Assembly (NCBI RefSeq): GCF_040530035.1
Contig: NZ_JBEWCD010000001.1
Span: forward strand, 1,488,001 to 1,552,000
Reading direction: 5' to 3'
Length of the DNA: 64,000 bases
Source of the DNA: Roseibium sp. HPY-6
GTDB taxonomy: Bacteria; Pseudomonadota; Alphaproteobacteria; Rhizobiales; Stappiaceae
This document shows positions 17,636 through 26,348 of this stretch, one piece after another. Both the position numbers and the translations under genes were made by a program. Position 1 is the first letter of the stretch, and each line of letters begins with the position of its first letter. The notes below the pieces were generated by a model that saw nothing but the letters and a program-made list of their open reading frames with translations, made no database searches and was not told where the DNA came from.

Positions 17636-19291
17636 TTATTTTGCAAGTGTTTCCGAGACGCCTTCCGGATAGGTCAGACGGTCTCCGACGCCGCCATACC
17701 CGGCCTCTTCAAGAATGCCCTTGGCAACATCCGCACCCGCCTTGAAGCCATCCACCACATCAGCGGCATGCCAGTATTCAAGCGCTGGGGAAACCACCGA
17801 ATTGGACGGTACCGCGAACTTCTTGAAGGCAGCATTGACGATCAGGCGGCGGTCCACGGCGCTGGACAGGGCCCGGCGGAACGCGGGATCGTCAAAAGGT
17901 GGACGGCGCAGATTGAAGGCCACATACCGGAAGCCGATATCCACGGTGGAAACCACCTCCAGATCGCCGTCTTCATCAGCCGCCGTGATGAGCACCTGCG
18001 GGTCTCCCTGAAAATCGGTAAGGAAGTTCAGTTCGCCGGAGCGAAGCATGCCGAGCGCCGCTTCCGCATTCGGCACGATCCGCAAGATAAAGCGTTCGGC
18101 CTTGGGGCCGTTGAAGTGATCAGTATTGGCCTCAAGCACGATCTCTTCATTCGGCAGCCAGCGCACGAACTTGAAAGCGCCTGACCCAATCGGCGTGTCT
18201 TCCTGATAGGATTCCGCGTTCTCTTCCTTGGAAGACAAGTCTGTGAGGATTGGTTCCCAGACATGCTTTGGGATGATGTTGATCTTGGCAAGGCTGGAAG
18301 TCAGGAATGACGCCGACGGCGTCGCCAGGGAGAAAACAACAACGTTGTCACCCTCGACCTCGATGTTGGTCACATTCTGGCCGAAAGGAGCGTACATGGG
18401 CGCTTCACCGCCAGTGGTCGCCAGGTAAGAGAACACCACATCTTCAGCCGTGACCGGCTGGCCGTCATGGAATTTCAAACCATCGCGCAACGTGACTGCA
18501 ATCGTTGTGTCGTCGCGCCATTCATGACTTTCCGCTGCCCACGGCGTCGGCAATCCATCCGGTCCGACGCGGAACAGCCGGTCATAGATGAGTTCGGTCA
18601 GCCAGTTGTCGGTGACGCCCGAGATATAAAGCGGGTTCACGGCAATCACGTTGTCCGAACTGTTGACGATGATATCTTTCTGCTCGCCCGTCGGAGCCAA
18701 AGACAACCAGGTCCAGTAGCTGCGGATGCCAATTCCGGATTGGTCGACGACGGATGCCGGGTCAAATACGGTCTTGTCAAAGGCGAAAGCCTGCTGCGGA
18801 TGCACGAGCATCATATTCGGCTGATCGGCGTCGAGCATCTTCTGTGCCTCGAAAACAAGCGCCTTGCGCTTCTCCGGGTCGACCGTGATGCGCTGCTCTT
18901 CTACCAGCTTGTCGTATTCGGGGTTGTTGTAGCCGATGAAGTTGTACCCCTTCTCGGCAGTCGACGAATGAAAGAGATTGTAGATGATCTCATCCGGGTC
19001 GGAACGCTCGGGCCGCCCCGTCATCTGCCAGGCCGTCACATCCCAGTCATTCCGGTTATACCAGACCGTGTCGGCCATCTGCGACCAGGGCATCACGTCG
19101 ACTTCCACATCAAGACCCAGCTTGCGCCATTCCTGTGCGATGAGCTGGATCGCCTGGAACTCTGCCGGTTGCGCAGCCTGGGGCCGTGACAGCAGGTGAA
19201 TCGTGCGGATTGGATCTTGCGCAGCGACGGACGTTGCATAAAGCGACGCTCCCAGCACACTCCCGACAGCAATTTTGAGAAATGTCTTCAA
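17636..19291 (-). CDS. Family 5 solute-binding protein with circularly permuted lobes
   Basis: Periplasmic binding protein of 551 residues with a signal peptide (cleavage near AAQ, residue 25). Its parts are those of the SBP_bac_5 family, but in rotated order. Residues 28-200 are the segment that normally comes last (IQLIAQEWRKLGLDVEV, then NPEYDKLVEEQ and DPEKRKALVFEAQKML). Residues 205-545 are the part that normally comes first (LIYDRLFRVGPDG, VTLRDGLKFHDGQPVTAEDV, GSGAFKFVRW, AFNLRRPPFDDPAFRRAL, and at the very end EEAGYGG with LTYPEG). The other binding protein here (38805-40295) has the canonical order. It is first gene of the ABC operon, so it is probably functional. Confidence 0.88.
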   Translation of the reverse strand: MKTFLKIAVGSVLGASLYATSVAAQDPIRTIHLLSRPQAAQPAEFQAIQLIAQEWRKLGLDVEVDVMPWSQMADTVWYNRNDWDVTAWQMTGRPERSDPDEIIYNLFHSSTAEKGYNFIGYNNPEYDKLVEEQRITVDPEKRKALVFEAQKMLDADQPNMMLVHPQQAFAFDKTVFDPASVVDQSGIGIRSYWTWLSLAPTGEQKDIIVNSSDNVIAVNPLYISGVTDNWLTELIYDRLFRVGPDGLPTPWAAESHEWRDDTTIAVTLRDGLKFHDGQPVTAEDVVFSYLATTGGEAPMYAPFGQNVTNIEVEGDNVVVFSLATPSASFLTSSLAKINIIPKHVWEPILTDLSSKEENAESYQEDTPIGSGAFKFVRWLPNEEIVLEANTDHFNGPKAERFILRIVPNAEAALGMLRSGELNFLTDFQGDPQVLITAADEDGDLEVVSTVDIGFRYVAFNLRRPPFDDPAFRRALSSAVDRRLIVNAAFKKFAVPSNSVVSPALEYWHAADVVDGFKAGADVAKGILEEAGYGGVGDRLTYPEGVSETLAK

Positions 19292-19450
19292 GTCACTCTC
19301 CTCTTACTGGGCCCGCACGCAAGCGTGTTGAGGCCATTTCATTCAGGGCGAAACCACCGCCAGCTCTCCCGGTGCACGTGACTGACTGCCTGCCCATACC
19401 GTCCATCTGCATAAAAAATGATCACCACTGGTCTTTTTGCATGCATATTT

Positions 19451-19498
19451 TGTTTTATTCAGTGAAACATTTTTGATATACTTCAATCAGTAAAACAC
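19451..19498. promoter_or_regulatory. Operator pair in the IclR/binding-protein divergent region
   Basis: A pseudo-palindrome of form TGTTTYA-N5-TRAAACA lies at 19451-19469, and a partial copy (TTCAATCAGTAAAACAC) at 19482-19498, about 13 bases apart. A near-identical full copy precedes the M28-like gene at 20437-20455. The repetition around the IclR gene suggests binding sites for that regulator. Position relative to promoters is not determined. Confidence 0.65.
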
Positions 19499-19534
19499 AT
19501 CGAAAATTAAAATCAATAGAGTGCAGAGAAGAAA

Positions 19535-20323
19535 ATGGCAGGACCGACAGCAACAGATGCAGCCGGACGCAAGTCTTACCGGATCGATGCGGTGGCCCGC
19601 GCGCTGCGGGTTCTGGAGGCTTTGGGAGACACGCCCGGCATTGGCACGACCGCTCTTGCGGAAAAGCTTGGCGTGACGAAATCCATCGCCTTCCGGTTAT
19701 TGCAGACGCTGGAAGAGGACGGCTACGTGCAGCGGGATGAAGAGCGGGCAATCTATTCGCTTGGCTACCGTGTCGCACTGCTCGGCGAGCGCGTTGGACG
19801 CAAGGGTGCCTTGTTGCAGGTGGCACGCCCGGTCATGGACACCCTAAGGGACGAGACCGGCGAAAATGTGAATCTGGTCGCACGCGAAGGCACATCATCT
19901 GTCGCAATCGCGACCCGCGAAGGCCTTCATAGCATTCGTCTTTTTGCGCAAACCGGAAGGCGAGGCCCGCTGCATGCCGGAGGCGCATCCATGGTGCTTT
20001 TGGCTTATGCCGAGCCCAGCATTCGCGATCGCGTGCTAGAAGGGCCGCTCGAGCGTTTCAGCCCTCATACGATTACAGATCCCGAACGGTTGCGCGAAGC
20101 GCTCCTGCTTATTCGCTCAAACCGTTACAATGTCGCAATCAACGATCTCGACGACGGCGCCTTTTCCGTCGCCGCGCCGATCCAGAACACTGCAGGGGAA
20201 ATTATTGCCGGCATCTCGGTCGCCGGCGCATCGGCCCGCTTGGATGAAGTGCGGCGGGCGAATTACATCGAAAAAGTTGTCGAGGCCGCGGACGAGATCT
20301 CGAAACGCCTGACCCTTAGCTGA
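19535..20323 (+). CDS. IclR-family transcriptional regulator
   Basis: Regulator of 262 residues. The N-terminal winged helix (about 15-80) contains ALRVLEALGDTPGIGTTALAEKLGVTKSIAFRLLQTLEEDGYV, shown here only as a description of its HTH region from ALRVLE to EEDGYV. The C-terminal effector domain (about 95-260) has the small-molecule pocket typical of IclR. It lies between the divergent ABC/hydantoinase operon and the M28-like gene, with repeated palindromes on both sides. It most likely controls both and itself; sign and inducer are unknown. Confidence 0.93.
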   Translation: MAGPTATDAAGRKSYRIDAVARALRVLEALGDTPGIGTTALAEKLGVTKSIAFRLLQTLEEDGYVQRDEERAIYSLGYRVALLGERVGRKGALLQVARPVMDTLRDETGENVNLVAREGTSSVAIATREGLHSIRLFAQTGRRGPLHAGGASMVLLAYAEPSIRDRVLEGPLERFSPHTITDPERLREALLLIRSNRYNVAINDLDDGAFSVAAPIQNTAGEIIAGISVAGASARLDEVRRANYIEKVVEAADEISKRLTLS

Positions 20324-20436
20324 CACTTTTTACTCTTCTCACAACGGTGGCCTTGGCGCACGCCAGCCGCACTCCTTTGAACGCATGGGTTGCGGCTCAT
20401 GACAAATTACTGCTAGTGTTTTATTCTGCATCACAT

Positions 20437-20455
20437 TGTTTCATTCAGTAAAACA
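20437..20455. promoter_or_regulatory. Operator copy upstream of the M28-like gene
   Basis: Nineteen bases matching the site at 19451-19469 at 17 positions, with perfect seven-base half sites around a five-base centre. A degenerate copy (GTTTTATTCTG) precedes it from about 20418. It ends 14 bases before the ATG, so binding here would probably block transcription or translation. Confidence 0.65.
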
Positions 20456-20468
20456 CTGGAACTTACCC

Positions 20469-22190
20469 ATGAATGCCACAGAGTCCAAACTTCTTGATCA
20501 AGTCACCATCGATGAACCCTGGGCACTGGTTGAAAGTTTTTCGACTTTCAAACGTGAACATCCAGATGATGTTAATCGCGGCATGGACGAAGTGGTCACC
20601 CGCCTGAAGGCGCATGGAGTTGAGGTTAAGGTTCACGAACCGGAGCTCTTTTTAAGCCTGCCAGGACAGGCTCGGGTCGAAGCGGACGGCCAGACGTTCC
20701 GCGCCAAACCGCCTGCCTTTAGCGCCGACGCCCGGGAAGGTTTCACGGGCGCACTCGTCTATATTCCCGGCACCACAAACATGGACGAGGAAGACGCCTT
20801 CGAGAGCCAGCTTGAAGCGGGCCCTGAAATGGAAGCGAAAGTGCGCGGCAAAATTGTCCTCACTGAAGGTTTCGCAAGTCCGGCTATCATTTCCCTGATG
20901 GAAACCTGCGGCGCCGTTGGTGTGATCGCCATCAACCCGGGCGTCGATATCCACTGGGGGATCTGCACCACCATCTGGGGGATTCCCGGCGCGGCCGATC
21001 TGGATCGGAAGCCGCGCATTCCGGCAGCCGCTGTCAATCTGGAGAGCGGCAAGGCACTGATCGAAATGGCACGTGCCGGCGAGAGCGCGACAATCTTTAC
21101 CGAAATGGAGGAAGGCTGGTTCCGCTCCAAACTCCCTGAAATCACCATCCGAGGCAGTGAAGAGCCCGAAAAATATGTCCTGCTGCATGGCCATCTCGAC
21201 AGCTGGGATGTCGGTGTTGGAGACAATGCGACGGGCGATGCAACCATGCTCGAGGTTGCCCGCGTCCTTTGGGCAAATCGGGACAAGTTGCGGCGTTCGG
21301 TGAAAATCTGCTGGTGGCCCGGCCATTCAACTGGAAGATATGCCGGATCGACCTGGTATTCAGATACATTCGCCCTCGACCTGGATGAAAACTGCGTTGC
21401 GCAGGTGAACTGCGACAGCCCCGGCTGCCGATGGGCGACGGAATTCATCCATGTGTCCGTCATGTCCGAAGCGCATGATTTTCTGGCTGATGTCATCAGG
21501 GAAGTCGCCGGAAAAGAGCTCCAATCCGAACGTCCGCACCGGGCAGGCGATTATTCGTTCAACGACATCGGCCTTTCAAGTTACCTCATGTTGTCGTCCG
21601 CAATGACCGACGCCCACCGCGAAGAGCTTGGATACTATGCTGTCGGCGGCTGCGGCATGAATATAGCCTGGCATACGGAAAACGATACGCTGGAAATTGC
21701 CGATAAGGATATTCTCTTGCGGGACATCAAGGTGTATCTCCTCGCGATCTTCCGGAATGCAAACGCTTCCATACTGCCCATGGACTGGCGGGCAACGGCC
21801 CGTGAATTCCAGACGACTATTGCAGACTATCAACAACAGGCCGGGGACGCTTTTGATCTTTCAGCTTGCAGCGTTGCTGCTGCCGCTCTTGCTGGGGATT
21901 TGGACAGCTTTTACAAAGACATAGATCAGGGTGTGGTTTCCGAAAAAGCAGCAAATTCAGTTATCCAGGACTTGGCGCGAATCCTGGTGCCGCTTAATTT
22001 CAACAGGAGCGCGCGTTTCCGGCATGATCCTGCCCTCACAATTCCACCCCTGCCAGCGCTGGAAGAAGCAACGAAAATTGCGAAGCGACCTGCTGGCATG
22101 CAAGGCTTTTCACGCACGGAACTTGTGCGCGGCCAAAACCACGTGATTGCGGGCATGCGTTCGGCCCAAAAACTGATCGCCGGTGCATGA
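20469..22190 (+). CDS. M28-family peptidase-like protein with altered active site
   Basis: Protein of 573 residues without a signal peptide, hence cytoplasmic. A protease-associated (PA) insert is at about 90-200. The M28 metal ligands can be placed as H242 (HGHLDSW), D252 (GVGDNATGD), D316 (NCDSPG) and H402 (WHTEND). At the place of the usual Glu-Glu pair (general base and metal ligand, normally before a GLLGS-like turn) the sequence reads WWPGHSTGRYAGS, so His286-Ser287 replace the two acids. Either catalysis differs or activity is lost. The ATG at 20469 is preceded by a weak GGA; the upstream ATG at 20436 overlaps the operator. It is predicted to be co-regulated with the ABC operon by the IclR protein. 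Confidence 0.82.
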   Translation: MNATESKLLDQVTIDEPWALVESFSTFKREHPDDVNRGMDEVVTRLKAHGVEVKVHEPELFLSLPGQARVEADGQTFRAKPPAFSADAREGFTGALVYIPGTTNMDEEDAFESQLEAGPEMEAKVRGKIVLTEGFASPAIISLMETCGAVGVIAINPGVDIHWGICTTIWGIPGAADLDRKPRIPAAAVNLESGKALIEMARAGESATIFTEMEEGWFRSKLPEITIRGSEEPEKYVLLHGHLDSWDVGVGDNATGDATMLEVARVLWANRDKLRRSVKICWWPGHSTGRYAGSTWYSDTFALDLDENCVAQVNCDSPGCRWATEFIHVSVMSEAHDFLADVIREVAGKELQSERPHRAGDYSFNDIGLSSYLMLSSAMTDAHREELGYYAVGGCGMNIAWHTENDTLEIADKDILLRDIKVYLLAIFRNANASILPMDWRATAREFQTTIADYQQQAGDAFDLSACSVAAAALAGDLDSFYKDIDQGVVSEKAANSVIQDLARILVPLNFNRSARFRHDPALTIPPLPALEEATKIAKRPAGMQGFSRTELVRGQNHVIAGMRSAQKLIAGA

Positions 22191-22313
22191 GCCACGCTTA
22201 AGGAACTAGTCAAGCATGACCAATGCTTGCTCGAAGCCGTCTGCAAAGCAGTCACATGACGGCAACTTCCACAAATTGTTTGTATTATTTTTGGGAAAAT
22301 ATAAACTTTTGGA

Positions 22314-23246
22314 ATGAACATAAACGACCTTCGCGCTCTTGTGGCCTTGGCTGACGCCGGGTCTGTTGGGCGTGCGGCGTTGATGCTGGGATTGACGCAA
22401 CCTGCACTCTCCAGGCGTATCCAAAATCTCGAAACGCACCTTGAAGTGACCCTTGTTGATCGCACGAGCAAGCCGCTAACCCTAACGTCCACCGGACGCC
22501 GGGTTCTCGATCAGGGTCGCCACCTGTTGCGGTCCTTAAGTGAACTGGAGGCGTCGTGTCGGGAAGCAGACCAAGCCACTGGCCCTTTGCGACTTGGTGT
22601 AGCGTATGGCCTTGCAGAGGATGTGCTGGCTGGTCCACTCACCGAGCTACGGCAACAATTTCCGCATGTAGAGCTTGTCGTCAAAACGGGTTGGACGAAG
22701 CAACTCCTTGAGGAACTTGATCATGCTGTTTTGGACGGCGTGATTGGATATTTTCCGATTGAGGGTGCAGACGTAACGCGCCAAAAACGTACTTTGGGTC
22801 AGGAGTCTGTGGCGGTGGTTGCGCCTCGCGATTGGCACATCTCAACAAAACTTGACGGATTTCTGAGAGACAATGTCAGCTGGGTTTTGAATCCGAGCGC
22901 ATGCAGCTTTCGCAGCGCGCTCGAAGCGATGCTGGAAAAAAGGGATTTGCCTTTGCGCGTCAGCATGGAGGTCATAGGACGCGAACTCCAGCTTTCGCTC
23001 ATTGCCCGCGGTGTAGGTATGGGCCTTTGTCCTGTTTGCAGCCTGGAGAAAAGTGCTCACGCATCAGGGGTGCAGGTTTTGAACCTCGACGATGTCAACA
23101 TACGAACTGACATTGCCTTGGTTTTGGGCAAGGGCACCTCGGACCTGTCCGATCCATTTGAAACCCTTTGTGCCGCCGTAGAGGGTGTACTGGATCGGAA
23201 AGTTGGGAGCAAAGCTATTCATGACAAGCAATTGAACGCGAACTAA
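22314..23246 (+). CDS. LysR-family transcriptional regulator
   Basis: Regulator of 310 residues. The N-terminal winged helix (1-60: NDLRALVALADAGSVGRAAL, then GLTQPALSRRIQNLE) is canonical, and the rest is a periplasmic-binding-protein-like effector domain (about 90-295). It starts 123 bases after the M28-like gene and points toward the VOC relic and EamA gene. Its target cannot be deduced; being co-directional with both neighbours, it gives no divergent-promoter clue. Confidence 0.92.
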   Translation: MNINDLRALVALADAGSVGRAALMLGLTQPALSRRIQNLETHLEVTLVDRTSKPLTLTSTGRRVLDQGRHLLRSLSELEASCREADQATGPLRLGVAYGLAEDVLAGPLTELRQQFPHVELVVKTGWTKQLLEELDHAVLDGVIGYFPIEGADVTRQKRTLGQESVAVVAPRDWHISTKLDGFLRDNVSWVLNPSACSFRSALEAMLEKRDLPLRVSMEVIGRELQLSLIARGVGMGLCPVCSLEKSAHASGVQVLNLDDVNIRTDIALVLGKGTSDLSDPFETLCAAVEGVLDRKVGSKAIHDKQLNAN

Positions 23247-23387
23247 ATTCGCATGATTATTATGAATATTATGCATTGGAATTATATTATTTATTCAGGC
23301 ATCTTTTAGAATGAGAGGCAAACCAGCTTCTTTGTACAGTTGCCACGCATGCTCGCGTTCCAGACATTTCTGAAAAGGTCATGCTGC

Positions 23388-23764
23388 ATGATTGATCATG
23401 TCTCAGTGCCAACACCCAATCTTGCTGCAAACACTGCGTTCTATACCGAGGAGTTCACCCTGCCTGGTCTGGTCTCATTGACAGAGCGCGAAAAAACCAT
23501 CGGGTTTGGAATAAAAAATCCTGAGTACTGGTTAGACGCGCGACCTATTATGCCGGCCATTTCTGAAGGTACAGGCCATGACTTTGCCCGCGTGCGCTCG
23601 AAAGGGAAGCTGTTGAGACGTTTCATCAAACAGCAGTGGACCATGGCAGCGACAGTGACGATGCCCCCAGAGACAGGAAAGCCGCTTTGACCATGTGTTT
23701 TGGAGCCTTCATGCGTCATCTGTATGGCAACAAGATCGAAGCGGTAATGTTCTCCTATGAATGA
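23388..23764 (+). pseudogene. VOC/glyoxalase-family gene broken by one frameshift
   Basis: The first 73 codons (MIDHVSVPTPNLAANTAFY, then EYWLDARPIMPAI and GHDFARVRSK) and, in another frame, about 50 further codons (AVETFHQTA, then CFGAFMRHLYGNKIEAVM to a stop at 23764) together give a complete VOC-family protein of normal length. The break is at the aaaggg run near 23604, where two bases are extra (or one is missing). The match on both sides is good, so the damage is recent or is a sequencing error. Members are small metal-dependent lyases or dioxygenase-fold proteins of unknown substrate. Confidence 0.75.
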
Positions 23765-23776
23765 CGGATCGTGACC

Positions 23777-24655
23777 ATGTTGCCAAAGTCAGACCGGTCT
23801 TTGGGCGTGATCCTGGGCGTACTGGGGATGCTGTGTTTCAGCGGAACCCTGGTTGCCACACGTGTCGCCGTAACTGATTTCACTCCAATCGACATCACTC
23901 TGGTGCGGATCGTCATCGCCGGACTGCTTGGCACAGCTTTTCTATTGCTCTCAAAAGGGTGTATTCGGCCTCAGAGCGAACACATGTTGTCGCTGCTTAT
24001 CATGGGCCTTGGAACCGCGGTCGGTTACCCGTTCTTTCTAGCGCTCGCTCTTGAAACAGTACCCGCTGTTCATGGTGCTGTCGTGACAGGGCTCGCTCCA
24101 GCAGCGACCGCGATTGTTGCCGTTCTCAGAGCTGGCGAAAGGCCTACCTGGGTCTTCTGGATTGCCTGCCTCACCGGGTTTTGCGCCGTTCTTTATTTTG
24201 CCTACGACGAGGGTGGCGGACATCTGAGCCTCGCCGATGGTTGGCTTGTTTTGGGCATGCTCTGTCTTGGCATTTCATATGTGGAAGGCGGCCTGGTGTC
24301 TCGTAAACTTGGAGGATTACGGGCTTTTTGTTGGGCCATGGTTCCGCTGATGCCCATCGCGATCGTGCTTCTGGCGTGGAGAATTAATTGGTCCGATTTG
24401 CAAGCAACGACGCTTCAAAGCTGGGTATCTCTGTCTTATCTGGGTATCTTCAGCATGTTTTTGGGCTCAGTCTTCTGGTACCGCGGGCTGGCTATTGGCG
24501 GGATTGCACGGGTCGGCCAGATTAATCTGTTGCTGCCGCTTATGGCCTTGTTGTGGGCGGTCCTGTTCCTCTCAGAAAAGGTTTCATGGACAGCAGCAGG
24601 TTGCGCTGTCGTCGTTCTCATCTCGATGCTGGTATGCCTGAAGAGCCGCGGCTGA
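23777..24655 (+). CDS. EamA-type drug/metabolite transporter
   Basis: Integral membrane protein of 292 residues with about ten hydrophobic helices arranged as two EamA repeats, the second beginning near DGWLVLGMLC. The family exports amino acids, other metabolites or drugs; the substrate is not evident. An in-frame GTG at 23771 is an alternative start. It follows the broken VOC gene by 12 bases. Confidence 0.88.
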   Translation: MLPKSDRSLGVILGVLGMLCFSGTLVATRVAVTDFTPIDITLVRIVIAGLLGTAFLLLSKGCIRPQSEHMLSLLIMGLGTAVGYPFFLALALETVPAVHGAVVTGLAPAATAIVAVLRAGERPTWVFWIACLTGFCAVLYFAYDEGGGHLSLADGWLVLGMLCLGISYVEGGLVSRKLGGLRAFCWAMVPLMPIAIVLLAWRINWSDLQATTLQSWVSLSYLGIFSMFLGSVFWYRGLAIGGIARVGQINLLLPLMALLWAVLFLSEKVSWTAAGCAVVVLISMLVCLKSRG

Positions 24656-24705
24656 GGTTCACAATAATGATTTCAACGGGTTCAGCTTCTGGGATCTGAC
24701 AACGG

Positions 24706-25359
24706 TTATGCCGGCGTCCTGGTTGTCACCACACGAAGTGCGAGACCAACGAAAACCACGGAAACAATCTTTCGCTGCAACGCGATGACACGAGGGTTTC
24801 CGACAAGCCATTCTCTGGTCCGACCAGCCGCAATGCACAGACCAGCGATGACGCAAAAGTTGATCATGTTGATGATGCTGATCAGCACCAGACTTTGCGC
24901 CAATATGCTTCCTTGTTCCGGGTTTAGAAACTGCGGGAACAGGACCAGGTAGAAGAACACGGCCTTGGGGCTGAGCAGCGCATTGAGTGCGCCTTGAGCA
25001 ATGAAAACAAAGGACCGGTGTCGGTAGGCAGATGGATCGGCGGATTGAAAGTCGAACTCATCAGCAAGACCGTCCGAGCTCCGGTAAGTTTGCCATGCCA
25101 GCCATAGCAGATAGAAAGCCCCGCCGACTTTGAGAATATCGTAACCAATGGGAAAGTACGTGAAGAGTTTGGACAAACCCAAACCAGCAGCTGTGGCGTG
25201 AACGGCCAGTCCGATGCAGACGCCAACAAGGCTGAGAATTCCAGCCTTTGGTCCGGCTGCAATCGATCTGGCCACGCAGAAGATCATGTTTGGCCCGGGC
25301 GTCACAATGAAAACGGTCACGGTTGCCAGGAAGAGAAGAAGGGTCGTTTGTTCAATCAT
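24706..25359 (-). CDS. LysE/RhtB-family amino-acid exporter
   Basis: Membrane protein of 217 residues with six predicted helices. The N-terminal signature FIVTPGPNMIFCVARSIAAG (GPN motif) is typical of the LysE/RhtB superfamily, which exports amino acids such as lysine, homoserine or threonine. It ends 50 bases from the convergent EamA gene and starts three bases after the next EamA gene on the same strand, so those two are an operon. Confidence 0.9.
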   Translation of the reverse strand: MIEQTTLLLFLATVTVFIVTPGPNMIFCVARSIAAGPKAGILSLVGVCIGLAVHATAAGLGLSKLFTYFPIGYDILKVGGAFYLLWLAWQTYRSSDGLADEFDFQSADPSAYRHRSFVFIAQGALNALLSPKAVFFYLVLFPQFLNPEQGSILAQSLVLISIINMINFCVIAGLCIAAGRTREWLVGNPRVIALQRKIVSVVFVGLALRVVTTRTPA

Positions 25360-25362
25360 CGG

Positions 25363-26265
25363 TCAGCCCTCCTCCTTCTTTGTGTGAGCAACAAACCACA
25401 ATGCGATCAGGATCATGAAAAGGCTCATCAGCAACCACCAGCTGATGTCTTCGTCGAAGAAGATCGCCCCCCAAAAGATACCGGCTATCACGGCAATATA
25501 TCCGGACTGAGACACATAAACTGCCCCACCTACACGCATGATCCGAAAATACAGCCAGACCTCCAAGGCGGAGAACGCAAGCAAGGCGCCAACGATCCAA
25601 TATGAAGACCAGGAAATGTTTTCCGGGATGTCACCGGACGTGGTTGATTGCAGATAGATGGGTATCATCAAAAGCGTCGCTGCCGCTGTCTCCCCAAGCG
25701 CAACTTCAAAATCATGTAAGTCCGGTGGCCAGAACCGGGCGATCACGGTGTGATAGATCGCGTAGACGAGAGGAACACCCAGGCCAATCAGCAGGCCAGC
25801 ATCGAGTGCGGTGTTCAGAGTGCTCGGGTCACGCAAGACAATTGGCAGGATCGCCAGAAATCCGAGGAGAATACCCATCGTCCTTCGTAGGGTGATGCGT
25901 TCCGTTCGTGATACGCCTGCGATTAGCAACGTCATGATTGGCGTCAAAGCGACCAGGAGTGCAAGGGTGCTTGCCCAGATCCGTGGTGCAGCAAAAAGCT
26001 CCATGAAAAATGGAAGGAGATAACCCAGGATCCCACAAGCCAGGAAAAACGCGACCGCTGTCCTTGCAAGGCGGAGACGGCCGGTGAACAGAAGGCAGAA
26101 GCCGGTGAAGATCACCAGGTTTCCGAATATTGTCATCGTCGCCAGAAGTGCAAATGGTATGCCTGAGAGGGCTGCGAACTTCATGAGAGAGAAGTTCAGT
26201 CCCCAAACCAATCCAAGAATTAACACGGAAACAGGCAAGTTTTGCGTGGTCAATAAAGTCTCCAA
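25363..26265 (-). CDS. EamA-type drug/metabolite transporter
   Basis: Membrane protein of 300 residues, about ten helices, with the N-terminal VLILGLVWGLNFSLMKFAAL helix and a second EamA repeat from about residue 150. Co-transcribed with the LysE-type gene downstream. Two exporters of different families side by side suggest relief of amino-acid or analogue excess, an inference from context only. Confidence 0.88.
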   Translation of the reverse strand: METLLTTQNLPVSVLILGLVWGLNFSLMKFAALSGIPFALLATMTIFGNLVIFTGFCLLFTGRLRLARTAVAFFLACGILGYLLPFFMELFAAPRIWASTLALLVALTPIMTLLIAGVSRTERITLRRTMGILLGFLAILPIVLRDPSTLNTALDAGLLIGLGVPLVYAIYHTVIARFWPPDLHDFEVALGETAAATLLMIPIYLQSTTSGDIPENISWSSYWIVGALLAFSALEVWLYFRIMRVGGAVYVSQSGYIAVIAGIFWGAIFFDEDISWWLLMSLFMILIALWFVAHTKKEEG

Positions 26266-26348
26266 GTGAGATTCAAAACCAGCATAAGACCTCGAGTATG
26301 GTTTAGATCAAGGAACCAAATTCAATCAGTTCGAATGGATATCGGGCA

